Assembly: GCF_000744655.1 (NCBI RefSeq)
Contig: NZ_JQMJ01000004.1
Span: 3,534,001-3,598,000 of the forward strand
Source of the DNA: Streptacidiphilus rugosus AM-16
GTDB taxonomy: Bacteria > Actinomycetota > Actinomycetes > Streptomycetales > Streptomycetaceae
DNA: 64,000 nucleotides
Reading direction: 5' to 3'
A program made the position numbers and the translations under genes. The notes below the pieces were generated by a model. The model was not told the origin of the DNA and did not search any database. It saw nothing but the letters and a program-made list of their open reading frames with translations. Shown one piece after another: positions 1 through 7,703 of the stretch (positions are counted from its first letter, which is position 1; each line of letters starts with the position of its first letter).

Positions 1-138
1 GCCCAGTCCTTCGACTGCGCGGGACCGGTCGGCTGCCAGGTGGTGATCGGGACGACGCAGTACTACCCGATCCGCTTCAACCACCGGCTGGCCTTCGTCC
101 GCGCCTCCGACGTCCAGCTGATCACCCCCGCGGGCTGA
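1..138 (+). CDS. C-terminal fragment of an unidentified, probably secreted protein
   Basis: An open frame enters from the left edge and stops with TGA at 136-138, leaving the last 45 residues. The piece has two closely spaced cysteines and ends in a beta-rich stretch (YYPIRF...LAFVRASDVQLI). That ending resembles the C-terminal tails of secreted cell-wall hydrolases in Streptomyces, but this is only an impression from a short fragment. A strong hairpin terminator follows immediately, so this is the end of its transcription unit. The function cannot be assigned from the part that is visible. Confidence 0.6.
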   Translation, partial: AQSFDCAGPVGCQVVIGTTQYYPIRFNHRLAFVRASDVQLITPAG

Positions 139-142
139 TCCT

Positions 143-174
143 GTCCGGGTTCCCCGCCTGCGGGGAACCCGGAC
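143..174 (+). terminator. Rho-independent-type hairpin terminator
   Basis: A perfect 14-bp stem (143-156 with 161-174) closes a 4-nt loop five bases after the upstream stop codon. There is no U-tract, which is usual for actinobacterial terminators. Confidence 0.75.
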
Positions 175-246
175 GGCGCCCGCCACGTCCCAGGGCCGAC
201 GAGAGCCGGCGGCACGCGGCCGACGGCGGGTCCCGGGGGTGCCGAG

Positions 247-849
247 ATGGCGGATCCACGCAGAAGAGCAGCCCGACGCGCGACGGCCACGGCACTCGCT
301 GTCGCAGCGCTGCTGACGGGCTGCGGCCTCGGCGGCCCGCAGTCGCAGACGACGGACCGGACCGCCGTCGCCGCCGCGCTCACCGCGGTGCGCACCGGCC
401 ACTGCCCGGCCCAGCCTCCCGACCTGCAGGCGACCGATGTCACCGGCACCGGGGACACACTCGAACCGCTCGTCTCGGACCGGCTGCTGCTCTGCGGCTA
501 CGGCCGCCCGCCCGGAGCTCCCAACGGCAGGGTGCTGCTCGCCTCCGCGGCGCTGACCGACCGAACGACGATCGAGGGCTTCCGGGTCGCCCTGGACGGC
601 CTCGGGAAACCCCCCGGCGGCAACTGGAGCTGCCCCGGCGCCACCGGTGCCGGGGTGCTCGAGATCTTCACCGACGGCCGGCGCGAGGTCGAACTCGACC
701 AGGACCTCAGCGGCTGCCAGGAGGTCACCAACGGCGTCAGGGACGGCTGGGTGGGCACCTCGGACCTCGCCTCGCGGGTCCTCCGCCTGATGCCGAGGAG
801 CTTCTGCGCCGCGATCTGGGGGCCGAAGGAGTGCGCCTTCCTCGGCTGA
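247..849 (+). CDS. Putative secreted lipoprotein of unknown function
   Basis: 200 aa. The N-terminus has an Arg-rich n-region, a hydrophobic core and a lipobox (LLTGC, Cys about residue 27), so it should be lipid-anchored on the outer face of the membrane. The mature part contains six further cysteines and no motif I recognise. It appears monocistronic, with a terminator upstream and a 256-nt gap downstream. The ATG at 247 fits the signal peptide, although no strong Shine-Dalgarno sequence is visible. Confidence 0.7.
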   Translation: MADPRRRAARRATATALAVAALLTGCGLGGPQSQTTDRTAVAAALTAVRTGHCPAQPPDLQATDVTGTGDTLEPLVSDRLLLCGYGRPPGAPNGRVLLASAALTDRTTIEGFRVALDGLGKPPGGNWSCPGATGAGVLEIFTDGRREVELDQDLSGCQEVTNGVRDGWVGTSDLASRVLRLMPRSFCAAIWGPKECAFLG

Positions 850-1040
850 CGCGGCGAGCGCTCTCCTCCGGTTCGGGAAGGCGGCCAAAGCCGGAGCCGG
901 TCGGTCGGTCGGGAGCGTCAGCGGGCCCGGGCCGCCCCGCGACATCAGCGGCAGATCGCTCGTTCAGTGCCGCGGGCCTCGGTCGGCCACATGATGCGGG
1001 ACGGCTCACGTCGGGGCACTCTGGACACGGAGGCTACCGC

Positions 1041-1066
1041 CGATTAACTTAACGTTCGTTCGACAG
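1041..1066 (+). promoter_or_regulatory. Possible regulatory site upstream of the acyl-CoA dehydrogenase gene
   Basis: Within the GC-rich gap 850-1105, a locally AT-richer stretch holds repeated half-sites (TTAACGTTCGTTCG, with CGTT occurring twice). TetR-type repressors commonly control acyl-CoA dehydrogenase genes in actinobacteria and bind sites of this kind. The site assignment is inference. Nothing else was seen in the gap. Confidence 0.25.
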
Positions 1067-1105
1067 GTTGTCTGACAGCCCAGTCCGTCCGAGAGGAGCG
1101 CCGTC

Positions 1106-2263
1106 GTGCGCCGCACCGTTTTCACCGAGGACCACGAGGCGTTCCGGGAGACCATCCGCGACTTCATCGCCAACGAGGTCGTGCCGGTCTACCCCGAGTG
1201 GGAGCAGGCGGGCCGCGCGCCCAAGGACTTCTACCTGAAGCTCGGCGAGCTGGGCGTCTTCGGCATCGAGGTGCCCGAGGAGTTCGGCGGGGCCGGCATG
1301 ACCGGCTTCAAGTACCAGGCCATCGTCACCGAGGAGTGCGCCCGCGCGGGCGTCAGCTTCGGCTCCGCCGGCGTGCACACCGGCCTCTGCCTGCCGTACA
1401 TCATGGAGTACGCCAACGAGGAGCAGAAGAAGCGCTGGCTGCCCAAGTTCGTCTCCGGCGAGATGATGACGGCCATCGCCATGACCGAGCCGGGCACCGG
1501 CTCCGACCTGGCCGGCATGACCACCACGGCCAAGCTCTCCGAGGACGGCACGCACTATGTCCTCAACGGCGCCAAGACCTTCATCACCGGCGGCGTCCAG
1601 GCCGACCTGATGCTGGTCGTCTGCCGCACCTCCCCCGCCTCCGCCGAGGACCGCCGCGGCGGTCTGTCGATCCTCTGCGTCGACACCACGCTGCCGGGCT
1701 ACTCGGTCGGCCGCAAGCTCGACAAGATCGGCCTGCGCACCTCCGACACCGGGGAGCTGGCCTTCGTCGACGTCAAGGTCCCGGTCGAGGACCTGCTGGG
1801 CGAGGAGGGCAAGGCGTTCTCCTACCTGGCCCACAACCTGGTCCAGGAGCGCCTGGCGATCGCCGTCGGCGCCTACGCCGCCGCCCGCGCCGCCGTCGAC
1901 CTGGCCGTCGCGTACACCAAGGACCGCAAGGTCTTCGGCCAGTCCGTGGCGTCCTTCCAGAACACCAAGTTCGAGCTGGCGGCCTGTGAGGCCGAGGTCG
2001 ACGCCGCGCAGGCGGTCGTGGACCGCGCCCTGGAGCACTTCGAGACGGGCGACCTGTCCGCCTCGGACGTGGCCAAGGCGAAGCTGTTCACCACCGAGGT
2101 CTGCTCCCGCGTCGTGGACCGCTGCCTCCAGCTGCACGGCGGCTACGGCTACATCCTGGAGTACCCGATCGCCCGCCTCTACGCGGACAACCGCGTCTTC
2201 CGCATCTACGGCGGCACCAGCGAGGTCATGAAGATGGTCATCGCGAAGTCGCTCGGCCTGTAA
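1106..2263 (+). CDS. Acyl-CoA dehydrogenase
   Basis: 385 aa, the normal length for the family. It oxidises acyl-CoA thioesters to trans-2-enoyl-CoA using FAD and passes electrons to ETF. The family signatures are visible in order: MTEPGTGSDLAG (about 130-142), GAKTFITGG, the TSDTGEL strand, the helical C-terminal domain, and QLHGGYGYILEYPIAR followed by RIYGGTSEVMK at the C-terminus (flavin and substrate pocket). The GTG start at 1106 has GAGAGGAG at a suitable distance. The substrate chain length cannot be read from sequence. It is monocistronic, ending in a terminator shared with the convergent MerR-PP2C gene. Confidence 0.95.
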   Translation: MRRTVFTEDHEAFRETIRDFIANEVVPVYPEWEQAGRAPKDFYLKLGELGVFGIEVPEEFGGAGMTGFKYQAIVTEECARAGVSFGSAGVHTGLCLPYIMEYANEEQKKRWLPKFVSGEMMTAIAMTEPGTGSDLAGMTTTAKLSEDGTHYVLNGAKTFITGGVQADLMLVVCRTSPASAEDRRGGLSILCVDTTLPGYSVGRKLDKIGLRTSDTGELAFVDVKVPVEDLLGEEGKAFSYLAHNLVQERLAIAVGAYAAARAAVDLAVAYTKDRKVFGQSVASFQNTKFELAACEAEVDAAQAVVDRALEHFETGDLSASDVAKAKLFTTEVCSRVVDRCLQLHGGYGYILEYPIARLYADNRVFRIYGGTSEVMKMVIAKSLGL

Positions 2264-2293
2264 GGCCCCTGGAGCCCCACGGCCCACCGCCGC

Positions 2294-2322
2294 ACGGCCG
2301 CGCCCGCACCGGGCGCGGCCGT
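2294..2322. terminator. Bidirectional terminator between convergent genes
   Basis: A perfect 12-bp GC stem (2294-2305 with 2311-2322) with a 5-nt loop lies between the stop codons of two convergent genes and could serve both. Confidence 0.75.
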
Positions 2323-2346
2323 CCGTCGTCCTCGGCCCCTCGCGGG

Positions 2347-3417
2347 TCAGCGCCCTCCGCTCTCCTCGACGTCCGCCACCGCGCAGGCGACGTTGTCAGG
2401 GCCGCCCGCGCGACGGGCGAGGACGACCAGTCCGCGCACGGCCGCGTCGGGGTCCTCCGCGCCCACCAGCACACGCCGGATCTCCGGCTCGGGCAGGACC
2501 GCGGAGAGCCCGTCCGAGCAGAGCAGGTAGCGGTCGCCGGCCTGGACCTGGCGCAGCACCAGGTCGGCCCGGCTGTCGGCGCGCCCGTCCAGCGCACGGG
2601 TGAGCAGGGCGCGCTGCGGGTGTGCGGCGGCCTCGTCCGCGGTCAGCCGGCCCTCGTCGACCAGCGTCTGCACGTGGGAGTGGTCCGTGGTGATCCGGAA
2701 CAGCTCGCCGCCGCGCAGCAGGTAGGCCCGGGAGTCGCCGACGTGCACCAGGGCCAGCTCCGATCCGGTCCAGAGCAGGGCGGTGAGCGTCGATCCCGAC
2801 TCCTCCAGCGCCCCCATGTCCCGGTTCGCGGCCGCGACGGCCTCGGCCAGCGCGTTGAGCACGTCGCCCTGGCCCGGCGGCGGCCCCGTCAGCGGCTTGA
2901 GCGCGTCGACGGCGAGCGCCCCCGCCCTGGCCCCAGCGGCGCCGAAGCCGTCCGCGACGGCGAGCAGGCCGGGGCCGGCGTAGGCGGTGTCCTGGTTGGC
3001 CTCCCTGACCAGCCCGGTGTCCGAGGCGGCGGCGCAACGGAGGGTGAGCGTGGTGTTCTGACGGTTCGACATGGTCGCGGGGTCCTTCCCTTCCAGGTGG
3101 TCCGCGAGGAAGAGGGCCAGTCGGCGCCGGGACTCGGTGTCCTGCTCGACCTGCGCCCAGTAGGCGCCGACCTCGGCCGCGGCCTCCGCCGGCGGCAGCG
3201 CGCCGACGGCAGCGATCCGCGCCAGCGGCATGCCGAGCAGCCGCAGCCAGGCCACGAGCCGGGCCTGTTCCAGCTGGTCCGTCCCGTAGTACCGGTAGCC
3301 GGACGCCGGATCGACCCGCGCCGGGCGGAGCAGCCCGAGCTCGTCGTAGAGCCGCAGCGCCTTCGGCGTGAGCCGGGCCAGCCGGGCGAACGCGCCGATC
3401 GTCAACAGCTCCGTCAT
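2347..3417 (-). CDS. MerR-type HTH fused to a PP2C serine/threonine phosphatase
   Basis: 356 aa. Residues 1-75 are a MerR DNA-binding head (LTIGAFARLARLTPKALRLY, then GYRYY), followed by a short helical linker to about 118. From about 120 to the end is a compact PP2C phosphatase with its metal-binding motifs present: NQD, VADGFG, HVGDSRAYLL, LCSDGL and GGPDNV. The protein could bind a promoter and also dephosphorylate Ser/Thr-phosphorylated partners. An in-frame upstream extension to 3750 was rejected because it is low-complexity repeat translation; the ATG at 3417 begins the canonical MerR N-terminus. MerR-PP2C fusions are known in actinobacteria but uncommon. Confidence 0.85.
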   Translation of the reverse strand: MTELLTIGAFARLARLTPKALRLYDELGLLRPARVDPASGYRYYGTDQLEQARLVAWLRLLGMPLARIAAVGALPPAEAAAEVGAYWAQVEQDTESRRRLALFLADHLEGKDPATMSNRQNTTLTLRCAAASDTGLVREANQDTAYAGPGLLAVADGFGAAGARAGALAVDALKPLTGPPPGQGDVLNALAEAVAAANRDMGALEESGSTLTALLWTGSELALVHVGDSRAYLLRGGELFRITTDHSHVQTLVDEGRLTADEAAAHPQRALLTRALDGRADSRADLVLRQVQAGDRYLLCSDGLSAVLPEPEIRRVLVGAEDPDAAVRGLVVLARRAGGPDNVACAVADVEESGGR

Positions 3418-3519
3418 GGCCCCATCCTCCTCGCACCGGGTCCGTCCGGAACCCGGTGCCCCGATGCTGGGCCTTCCCCCGAGGTCAAGGTCAACAGCGG
3501 GGCCGAGACCGGGGTCAGG

Positions 3520-3735
3520 GACACCGCGTGGCGGTGCGGCCAGGCCGGAGCCGAGGCAAGTCGGCCGGGCCAGAGCAAGGGCCAAGCCGCCGGGCCGAGC
3601 TGGAACCGGGCCAAAGCCCCCGGGCGGGCTGAAGCCTGGCCAAAGCGGCCAGGCCGGAGCCGAGGCAAGTCGGCCGGGCTGGAGCCGCGCCAAAGCCCCC
3701 AGGCCGGAGCCGGGGCGGCCAGGGATGACGGGGGT
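3520..3735. repeat. Degenerate GC-rich repeat region with an exact 35-bp duplication
   Basis: The gap 3418-3815 has no gene. It holds imperfect copies of motifs such as GGCCAAAGC and GCCGGAGCCG. One 35-bp segment occurs exactly twice (3536-3570 and 3645-3679), 109 bp apart in the same orientation, and a third partial copy starts near 3699. No coding periodicity is convincing. Confidence 0.7.
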
Positions 3736-3815
3736 GGGATCCGGCGGCACGGCGCGTGCCGAGGCGGCGAGGCCCCGCGTTCGGGTCGGGTACGGCGCAG
3801 GCAGGAGCGCCCGGG

Positions 3816-4469
3816 TCAGGGGTGGGGTTGTTGGCGCAGGGGGCGGATGAAGTCGAGGCGGACCACCGGCCGCTTCTCGCGGCGGCGGCGCACCTCGCGG
3901 AAGCCGGCCCGCTCGAACATGCCCGTCGTCCCGGTGTAGAGCGACGCGGCCGTGCCCCGCTCGCCCTTGGTGTCGACCGGATACGCCTCCAGCGCCGTCG
4001 CTCCGCGCTCGCGCGCGTGGGCGACGGCCGCCGTGAGCAGCGCGGTGGCGACCCCCCGGCCGCGCCGGACCCGCGGGATCCAGAAGCAGGTCAGCGCCCA
4101 GATCCCGGCCTCGTGGTCCGGGTCCACCGCGCCCGCCTCGGGATCAGGCCTGAGCGTCGGGGAGCGGAGCAGCCGCGGGTACTGACCGCGCGGAGCGAGG
4201 CCGACCCAGCCGACCGGCTCGCCGCTCCCGTCGTAGCCGAGCAGCCCGGGCTCCGCCCCCTCACCGGTCAGCCGCTCCAGCAGCGTCCGGTTGCCGGCCC
4301 CGCGCTCCGCGCAGCCCGCGTCGAACTGCGAGCCGCTGACCCGCCACCAGACGCACCAGCAGTGCGAGTAGGCGCCGCTCGGCCCGAAGAACGCCTCCAG
4401 CTCCGGCCACAGCTCGGGTGTGACCGGGCGGACGCGGACGACGGCCTCGGACGGTTGGGCGGCGCTCAT
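3816..4469 (-). CDS. GNAT-family N-acetyltransferase
   Basis: 217 aa. The acetyl-CoA-binding core is visible in the second half: a beta4 strand (GIWALTCFWIPR) followed by RRGRGVATALLTAAV, the R/Q-x-x-G-x-G/A pyrophosphate loop and alpha3 helix, then FERAGFREVRRR at the C-terminus. Substrate unknown. It starts 19 nt downstream of the tyrosine phosphatase gene on the same strand, with CTGGAGGAC before the ATG, so the two are probably co-transcribed. Confidence 0.85.
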   Translation of the reverse strand: MSAAQPSEAVVRVRPVTPELWPELEAFFGPSGAYSHCWCVWWRVSGSQFDAGCAERGAGNRTLLERLTGEGAEPGLLGYDGSGEPVGWVGLAPRGQYPRLLRSPTLRPDPEAGAVDPDHEAGIWALTCFWIPRVRRGRGVATALLTAAVAHARERGATALEAYPVDTKGERGTAASLYTGTTGMFERAGFREVRRRREKRPVVRLDFIRPLRQQPHP

Positions 4470-4488
4470 GGGTCAGTCCTCCAGTGGG

Positions 4489-5235
4489 TCAATCCTCCAG
4501 CAGCGTCCCGCGCAGGCGGCGCAGCAGCGCGTCGTCCACGCCGAGCCGTTGCTCCGCGTAGCCGCGGACGGAGCCGTAGCGTGCGGCGAGCCCGGCCAGG
4601 AACAGCTCCATGACCTCGCCCGGCGCCGTCCCGTAGCCGGGCCAGCGCGGCTCCTGGCCGTTGCCGTGGGCGGCGGACCAGTCGGCGCGCAGACGGGCGG
4701 TCGCCAGGCCGGTGAGGGCGAAGTCGGCGACGATCTCGGCCTCGTCGACCTCCAGCAGCGCCAGCACGGTCGCCGCGAGCTGCCCGGTGCGGTCCTTGCC
4801 CGAGGCGCAGTGGAAGACCAGCGGCCCGGACTCCGGGTCGGCGATCACCTCCAGCGCCTGCCGGATCTCCGCGACGCCGTCCTCGGCGATCTCCAGGTAC
4901 TTCCCCGACAGGTAGGGCCCCACCTCGACCTCGGGGCCCTGGCCCGGCTGGTCGTACCACTGGTGCTCGATGCTCAGGTGGTGGTACGTCACCCCGGCCC
5001 GCTCGGGGATCCGGCCGCGCGCCTCGAGCTCGAAGCCGTGCCGCAGGTCGATCACGGTCCTGATCTTCAGCGCCTCGAACACCGCCCAGTCCGCCTCGCT
5101 CGCCAACTTGCCCAGCGAGTCCGCCCGGTAGAGCCGGCCCCAGCGCACGGCGCGCCCGTCCCCGGTGCGATAACCGCCCAGGTCGCGGAAGTTGATGAGG
5201 TCGTCGAAGCGGATGTGGCGCGGCGTCGTCGTCAT
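4489..5235 (-). CDS. Tyrosine/dual-specificity-type protein phosphatase
   Basis: 248 aa. The N-terminal FRDLGGYRT motif and the P-loop HCASGKDRTG (C-x5-R, nucleophilic Cys about residue 145) match the bacterial tyrosine phosphatase family related to IphP and LipA, which acts on phosphotyrosine or phosphoinositides. A GTG three codons upstream (5244) is possible, but the ATG at 5235 is preferred because AGGG lies at the right distance. Likely first gene of an operon with the GNAT gene. No signal peptide, so cytoplasmic. Confidence 0.85.
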   Translation of the reverse strand: MTTTPRHIRFDDLINFRDLGGYRTGDGRAVRWGRLYRADSLGKLASEADWAVFEALKIRTVIDLRHGFELEARGRIPERAGVTYHHLSIEHQWYDQPGQGPEVEVGPYLSGKYLEIAEDGVAEIRQALEVIADPESGPLVFHCASGKDRTGQLAATVLALLEVDEAEIVADFALTGLATARLRADWSAAHGNGQEPRWPGYGTAPGEVMELFLAGLAARYGSVRGYAEQRLGVDDALLRRLRGTLLED

Positions 5236-5275
5236 GTGGATCACCCTAACGAGGCGGCGCGCCGGGCGGGGCCGC

Positions 5276-5430
5276 TCAGCGCGGCATCGTCCGCGCCGCC
5301 CGGGTCAGCGGGAGCCACCGGGCCTCTGCGGCGAGCGGCAGGCAGATCCAGTCCTTCATCGGACGGCCGCCCATCGGGTCGAAGAGGTGACTGCCGGGGA
5401 CCCCGAGGGCGGCGGCGTGCTCATCGGCGG
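5276..5430 (-). pseudogene. Remnant of a TfoX/Sxy-like protein (C-terminal fragment)
   Basis: About 50 codons ending at TGA 5276-5278 read DEHAAALGVPGSH...GGRPMKDWICLP. The GRPMKDW element resembles the C-terminal half of TfoX/Sxy N-terminal-domain proteins (GRPM-x-GW). There is no start codon or ribosome site for it, and the frame runs into the 3' end of the neighbouring TIGR03086 gene. I read it as the tail of a deleted gene. The fragment is too short to be sure. Confidence 0.3.
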
Positions 5431-6026
5431 CTGCTCCGTCCGGTGAAGGCGAGCAGCCGTTCGAGGGCGGTCGCGTCGGCGGCGGGGGCGAGCTCGGCGC
5501 CGAACGCGCCGCTCCGCCGCGCGCCGGAGCCGATCTGCTCGGCGACGGTCGCGGCGGTCGCGACGACGTCGTCCTCCGCCTTGAAGGCCTGACCCGTCGC
5601 CTGTGCCAGGTCCCAGCCGTGAACCGTGAGCTCCATGACGGTCATCATGCCCGCGAATCGCGCCGAACACACGTGCGAATCGAAGGACGTGTCGCCCTCC
5701 CAGGCCTCGGGCTTGGACCACCCGGCGACCAGCCGGTCCACGACCGGCGGGTAGGCCCGCCAGGGCGCGTCGGTCAACGTGCGCGGCGCGTCCACGGGGA
5801 GCGGACGCTTGGCTGCCGCGTGGGTGCTGGCGACCATCGTGCCGAGCAGATGCTCGCACAGCCGGTGCACGTCGAACTCGGCGCAGGGCGTCGGGAGTTC
5901 GCGCTTGCCGTTCAGCTCGCGCTCGGTGGCGTGGGCCAGCAGGTTGCGCGCGGCGCGGGTCAGCTGGTCGGCCAGCTCGACGGGGGTGGCCGGGTTCGCC
6001 GGCGACACAGCGGGGGTGGTGCTCAT
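5421..6026 (-). CDS. TIGR03086-family (DinB/maleylpyruvate-isomerase-like) protein
   Basis: 201 aa. The four-helix DinB-like fold is suggested by a conserved N-terminal helix (LADQLTRAARNLLAHA), the HRLCEHLLGTM helix and the hallmark ELTVHGWDLAQATGQ near residue 135. Relatives bind a metal through histidines and often use mycothiol as a cofactor, but the reaction of this subfamily is not established. The ATG at 6026 has AAAGGA at about 9 nt. It is divergent from the SRPBCC gene across a region holding an ArsR remnant. Confidence 0.75.
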   Translation of the reverse strand: MSTTPAVSPANPATPVELADQLTRAARNLLAHATERELNGKRELPTPCAEFDVHRLCEHLLGTMVASTHAAAKRPLPVDAPRTLTDAPWRAYPPVVDRLVAGWSKPEAWEGDTSFDSHVCSARFAGMMTVMELTVHGWDLAQATGQAFKAEDDVVATAATVAEQIGSGARRSGAFGAELAPAADATALERLLAFTGRSSRR

Positions 6027-6088
6027 CCGGGTCTTTCCTTTCTCGATCTGGGGACCAGTGTGTCCGGGCCCGCCCCGGTTCGCTCGCT

Positions 6089-6308
6089 CACGGTGACACC
6101 GCGGTCACGCCCAGGACCGCCTTCCCGCACCTCGGAGCGCTGCGCGACGCCGGGCCGGTCGTCGTCCGAAAGGACGGCGCCGAGCGGTACGAGCTCGCGG
6201 ACCATGCTGGGATGGGACCACCGGCCGACCGCCCGGCGGCCGTCGGGGCGGCCTCGCCGGACACCCTCGCCGCCCCGGAAGAGCGGGCGGAGAAGGAGGA
6301 GCGGAACC
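6089..6308 (+). pseudogene. Decayed ArsR-family regulator upstream of the SRPBCC gene
   Basis: In one frame, codons from about 6104 read VTPRTAFPHLGALRDAG and then VRKDGAERYEL. This corresponds to the recognition helix and wing of ArsR repressors (typically S-x-HL-x-VLR-x-AG-L-V ... YEL). An Ala/Glu-rich tail (LAAPEERAEKEERN) follows. No start codon, N-terminal helices or stop is present; the frame runs on through the next gene. ArsR-SRPBCC gene pairs are common in actinobacteria, which supports the reading as a pseudogene. Confidence 0.5.
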
Positions 6309-6782
6309 GTGACGAGCAGGGACGAGGGCGGCGTCGTCCTCCGGCGCCGGATCAGGGCCGCCCCGGAGACGGTGTTCTCCTTCTTCACCGACCACGACCG
6401 CAGGCTCTCCTGGCAGGGCGCCGAAGGCAGCTTCGATCCGCGGCCGGGCGGCGCCTACCGGATGCGGGTCGTCGGCGACGCCGTCGCCTCCGGCGAGTTC
6501 GCCGAACTGACCCCGTACCGCCGGATCGTCTTCAGCTGGGGCTGGGAGAACGAGGGCGACCCGGTCCCGCCGGGCAGCAGCCGCGTCGAGATCGACCTGA
6601 CCCCGGTGGCCGAGGGCACCCTGCTCACCCTCACCCACTCCCAACTGCCCGAGAACGCGCGGGCCCCGCACGAGGCCGGCTGGGAGCACTACCTCAGCCG
6701 CCTGGCCGTTCGCGCGGAGGGCGGCGACCCCGGCCCCGACCTGTGGCTGCAGGAGGCGGAGGAGGCCGAGGACAACGACTGA
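6309..6782 (+). CDS. SRPBCC (AHSA1-like) domain protein
   Basis: 157 aa. The AHSA1 pattern is clear: an early ETVFSFFTD segment, DPRPGGAYRMRV, RIVFSWGWE near the middle, and a final helix with HEAGWEHYLSRLA. The fold forms a hydrophobic ligand cavity, and bacterial members are usually small stress- or detoxification-linked proteins of unknown ligand. The GTG at 6309 is chosen because GGAGGAG precedes it closely; the longer upstream frame is the ArsR remnant region. The usual partner regulator appears to be lost. Confidence 0.8.
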   Translation: MTSRDEGGVVLRRRIRAAPETVFSFFTDHDRRLSWQGAEGSFDPRPGGAYRMRVVGDAVASGEFAELTPYRRIVFSWGWENEGDPVPPGSSRVEIDLTPVAEGTLLTLTHSQLPENARAPHEAGWEHYLSRLAVRAEGGDPGPDLWLQEAEEAEDND

Positions 6783-6841
6783 CCGGCCGCCGCGCCGGAA
6801 AAGCGTTCGCCCTCGCGGTCGGCTTCGCCGAGGATGCCCCC

Positions 6842-7543
6842 ATGGTCGATTTCGCGCAGTTCGACACCCGCGGCTACCCCGTCGTCGACGTCCGGACCGG
6901 TTACGCCGCCTGGGTCGGCATCTACGAGGACACCGTCGAGGACCTGATGGATCTCGACGTGCTGGCCGGACTCACCGTCCCGCGCTGGAGCACGGTCCCC
7001 CGCGCCGCCGACCTCGCCTGCGGCACCGGCCGCACCGGCGCCTGGCTCAGGGACCGCGGCGTCGCGGCCGTGGACGGCGTGGACCTCACCCCGGAGATGC
7101 TCGCCGTCGCCCGCGAGCGCGGTGCGCACGCCCGTCTGGTCGAGGCCGACCTCGCCGCGACCGGCCTGGACGCCGCCGCCTATCCGCTGGTGATCACCTC
7201 ACTCGTCGACGAGCACCTGCCCACCCTCGGCCCGCTCTACCGCGAGGCTCACAGACTGGCCGCGCCCGACGGACTGTTCGTGCTGGTCGGCCTGCATCCG
7301 CAGTTCATCATGGCGGCCGGCATGCCGACCCACTTCACCGCCGCCGACGGCACCGAGGTCGCCATCACCACGCACGTCCACCTGGTCAGCGACCACGTCG
7401 CCGCGGCCTTCGCCGCCGGCTGGCGGCTGGCCGAGCTGCGCGAGGCCGTGGTGGGCGACGACTGGGTGGCACGCAAACCCACCTGGGAGCGGTTCCGCGG
7501 ACAGCCGGTCTCCGCCGCCTACGTCTGGAGCAGGGCGGACTGA
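6842..7543 (+). CDS. Class I SAM-dependent methyltransferase
   Basis: 233 aa. Motif I is DLACGTGRTG (about 57-66), followed by motif II GVDLTPEML and a motif-III-like strand LVEADLA; the C-terminal part is less conserved. The fold uses S-adenosylmethionine to methylate an unknown small molecule or protein. It starts 59 nt after the SRPBCC gene on the same strand and could share its transcript. ATG at 6842; no strong Shine-Dalgarno sequence. Confidence 0.8.
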   Translation: MVDFAQFDTRGYPVVDVRTGYAAWVGIYEDTVEDLMDLDVLAGLTVPRWSTVPRAADLACGTGRTGAWLRDRGVAAVDGVDLTPEMLAVARERGAHARLVEADLAATGLDAAAYPLVITSLVDEHLPTLGPLYREAHRLAAPDGLFVLVGLHPQFIMAAGMPTHFTAADGTEVAITTHVHLVSDHVAAAFAAGWRLAELREAVVGDDWVARKPTWERFRGQPVSAAYVWSRAD

Positions 7544-7589
7544 ACGCCGGCCGACGCGCGTAGCTCGCCGAGGACGGTCCCTGCACGCA

Positions 7590-7605
7590 ACTTGTCCAGA
7601 CAAGT
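7590..7605 (+). promoter_or_regulatory. DasR-like (dre) operator candidate
   Basis: ACTTGTCCAGACAAGT is a near-perfect palindrome. It resembles the GntR/HutC-type DasR site ACTGGTCTAGACCAGT, differing at three positions, two of which are symmetric. It lies about 100 bp before a secreted phosphoesterase gene. Control by a GntR regulator is inference. Confidence 0.35.
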
Positions 7606-7703
7606 CGCGCGATCTGTTTCGCTCGAGTTCTTCAAATCGTCGCCCTGCGCCGGTAATCATGTCCCGTTCAGTTCAGCTGACCCCACGGGATGAGGTTCAC
7701 GTA

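Noticed and set aside
1049-2287. 412-aa minus-strand open frame opposite the acyl-CoA dehydrogenase
   Set aside because: High-GC shadow frame; composition is Gly/Ala/Arg/His-rich and the plus-strand product has clear family motifs.
2347-3750. N-terminal extension of the MerR-PP2C protein to 467 aa
   Set aside because: The added residues come from the GC-rich repeat region; the MerR domain starts exactly at the ATG at 3417.
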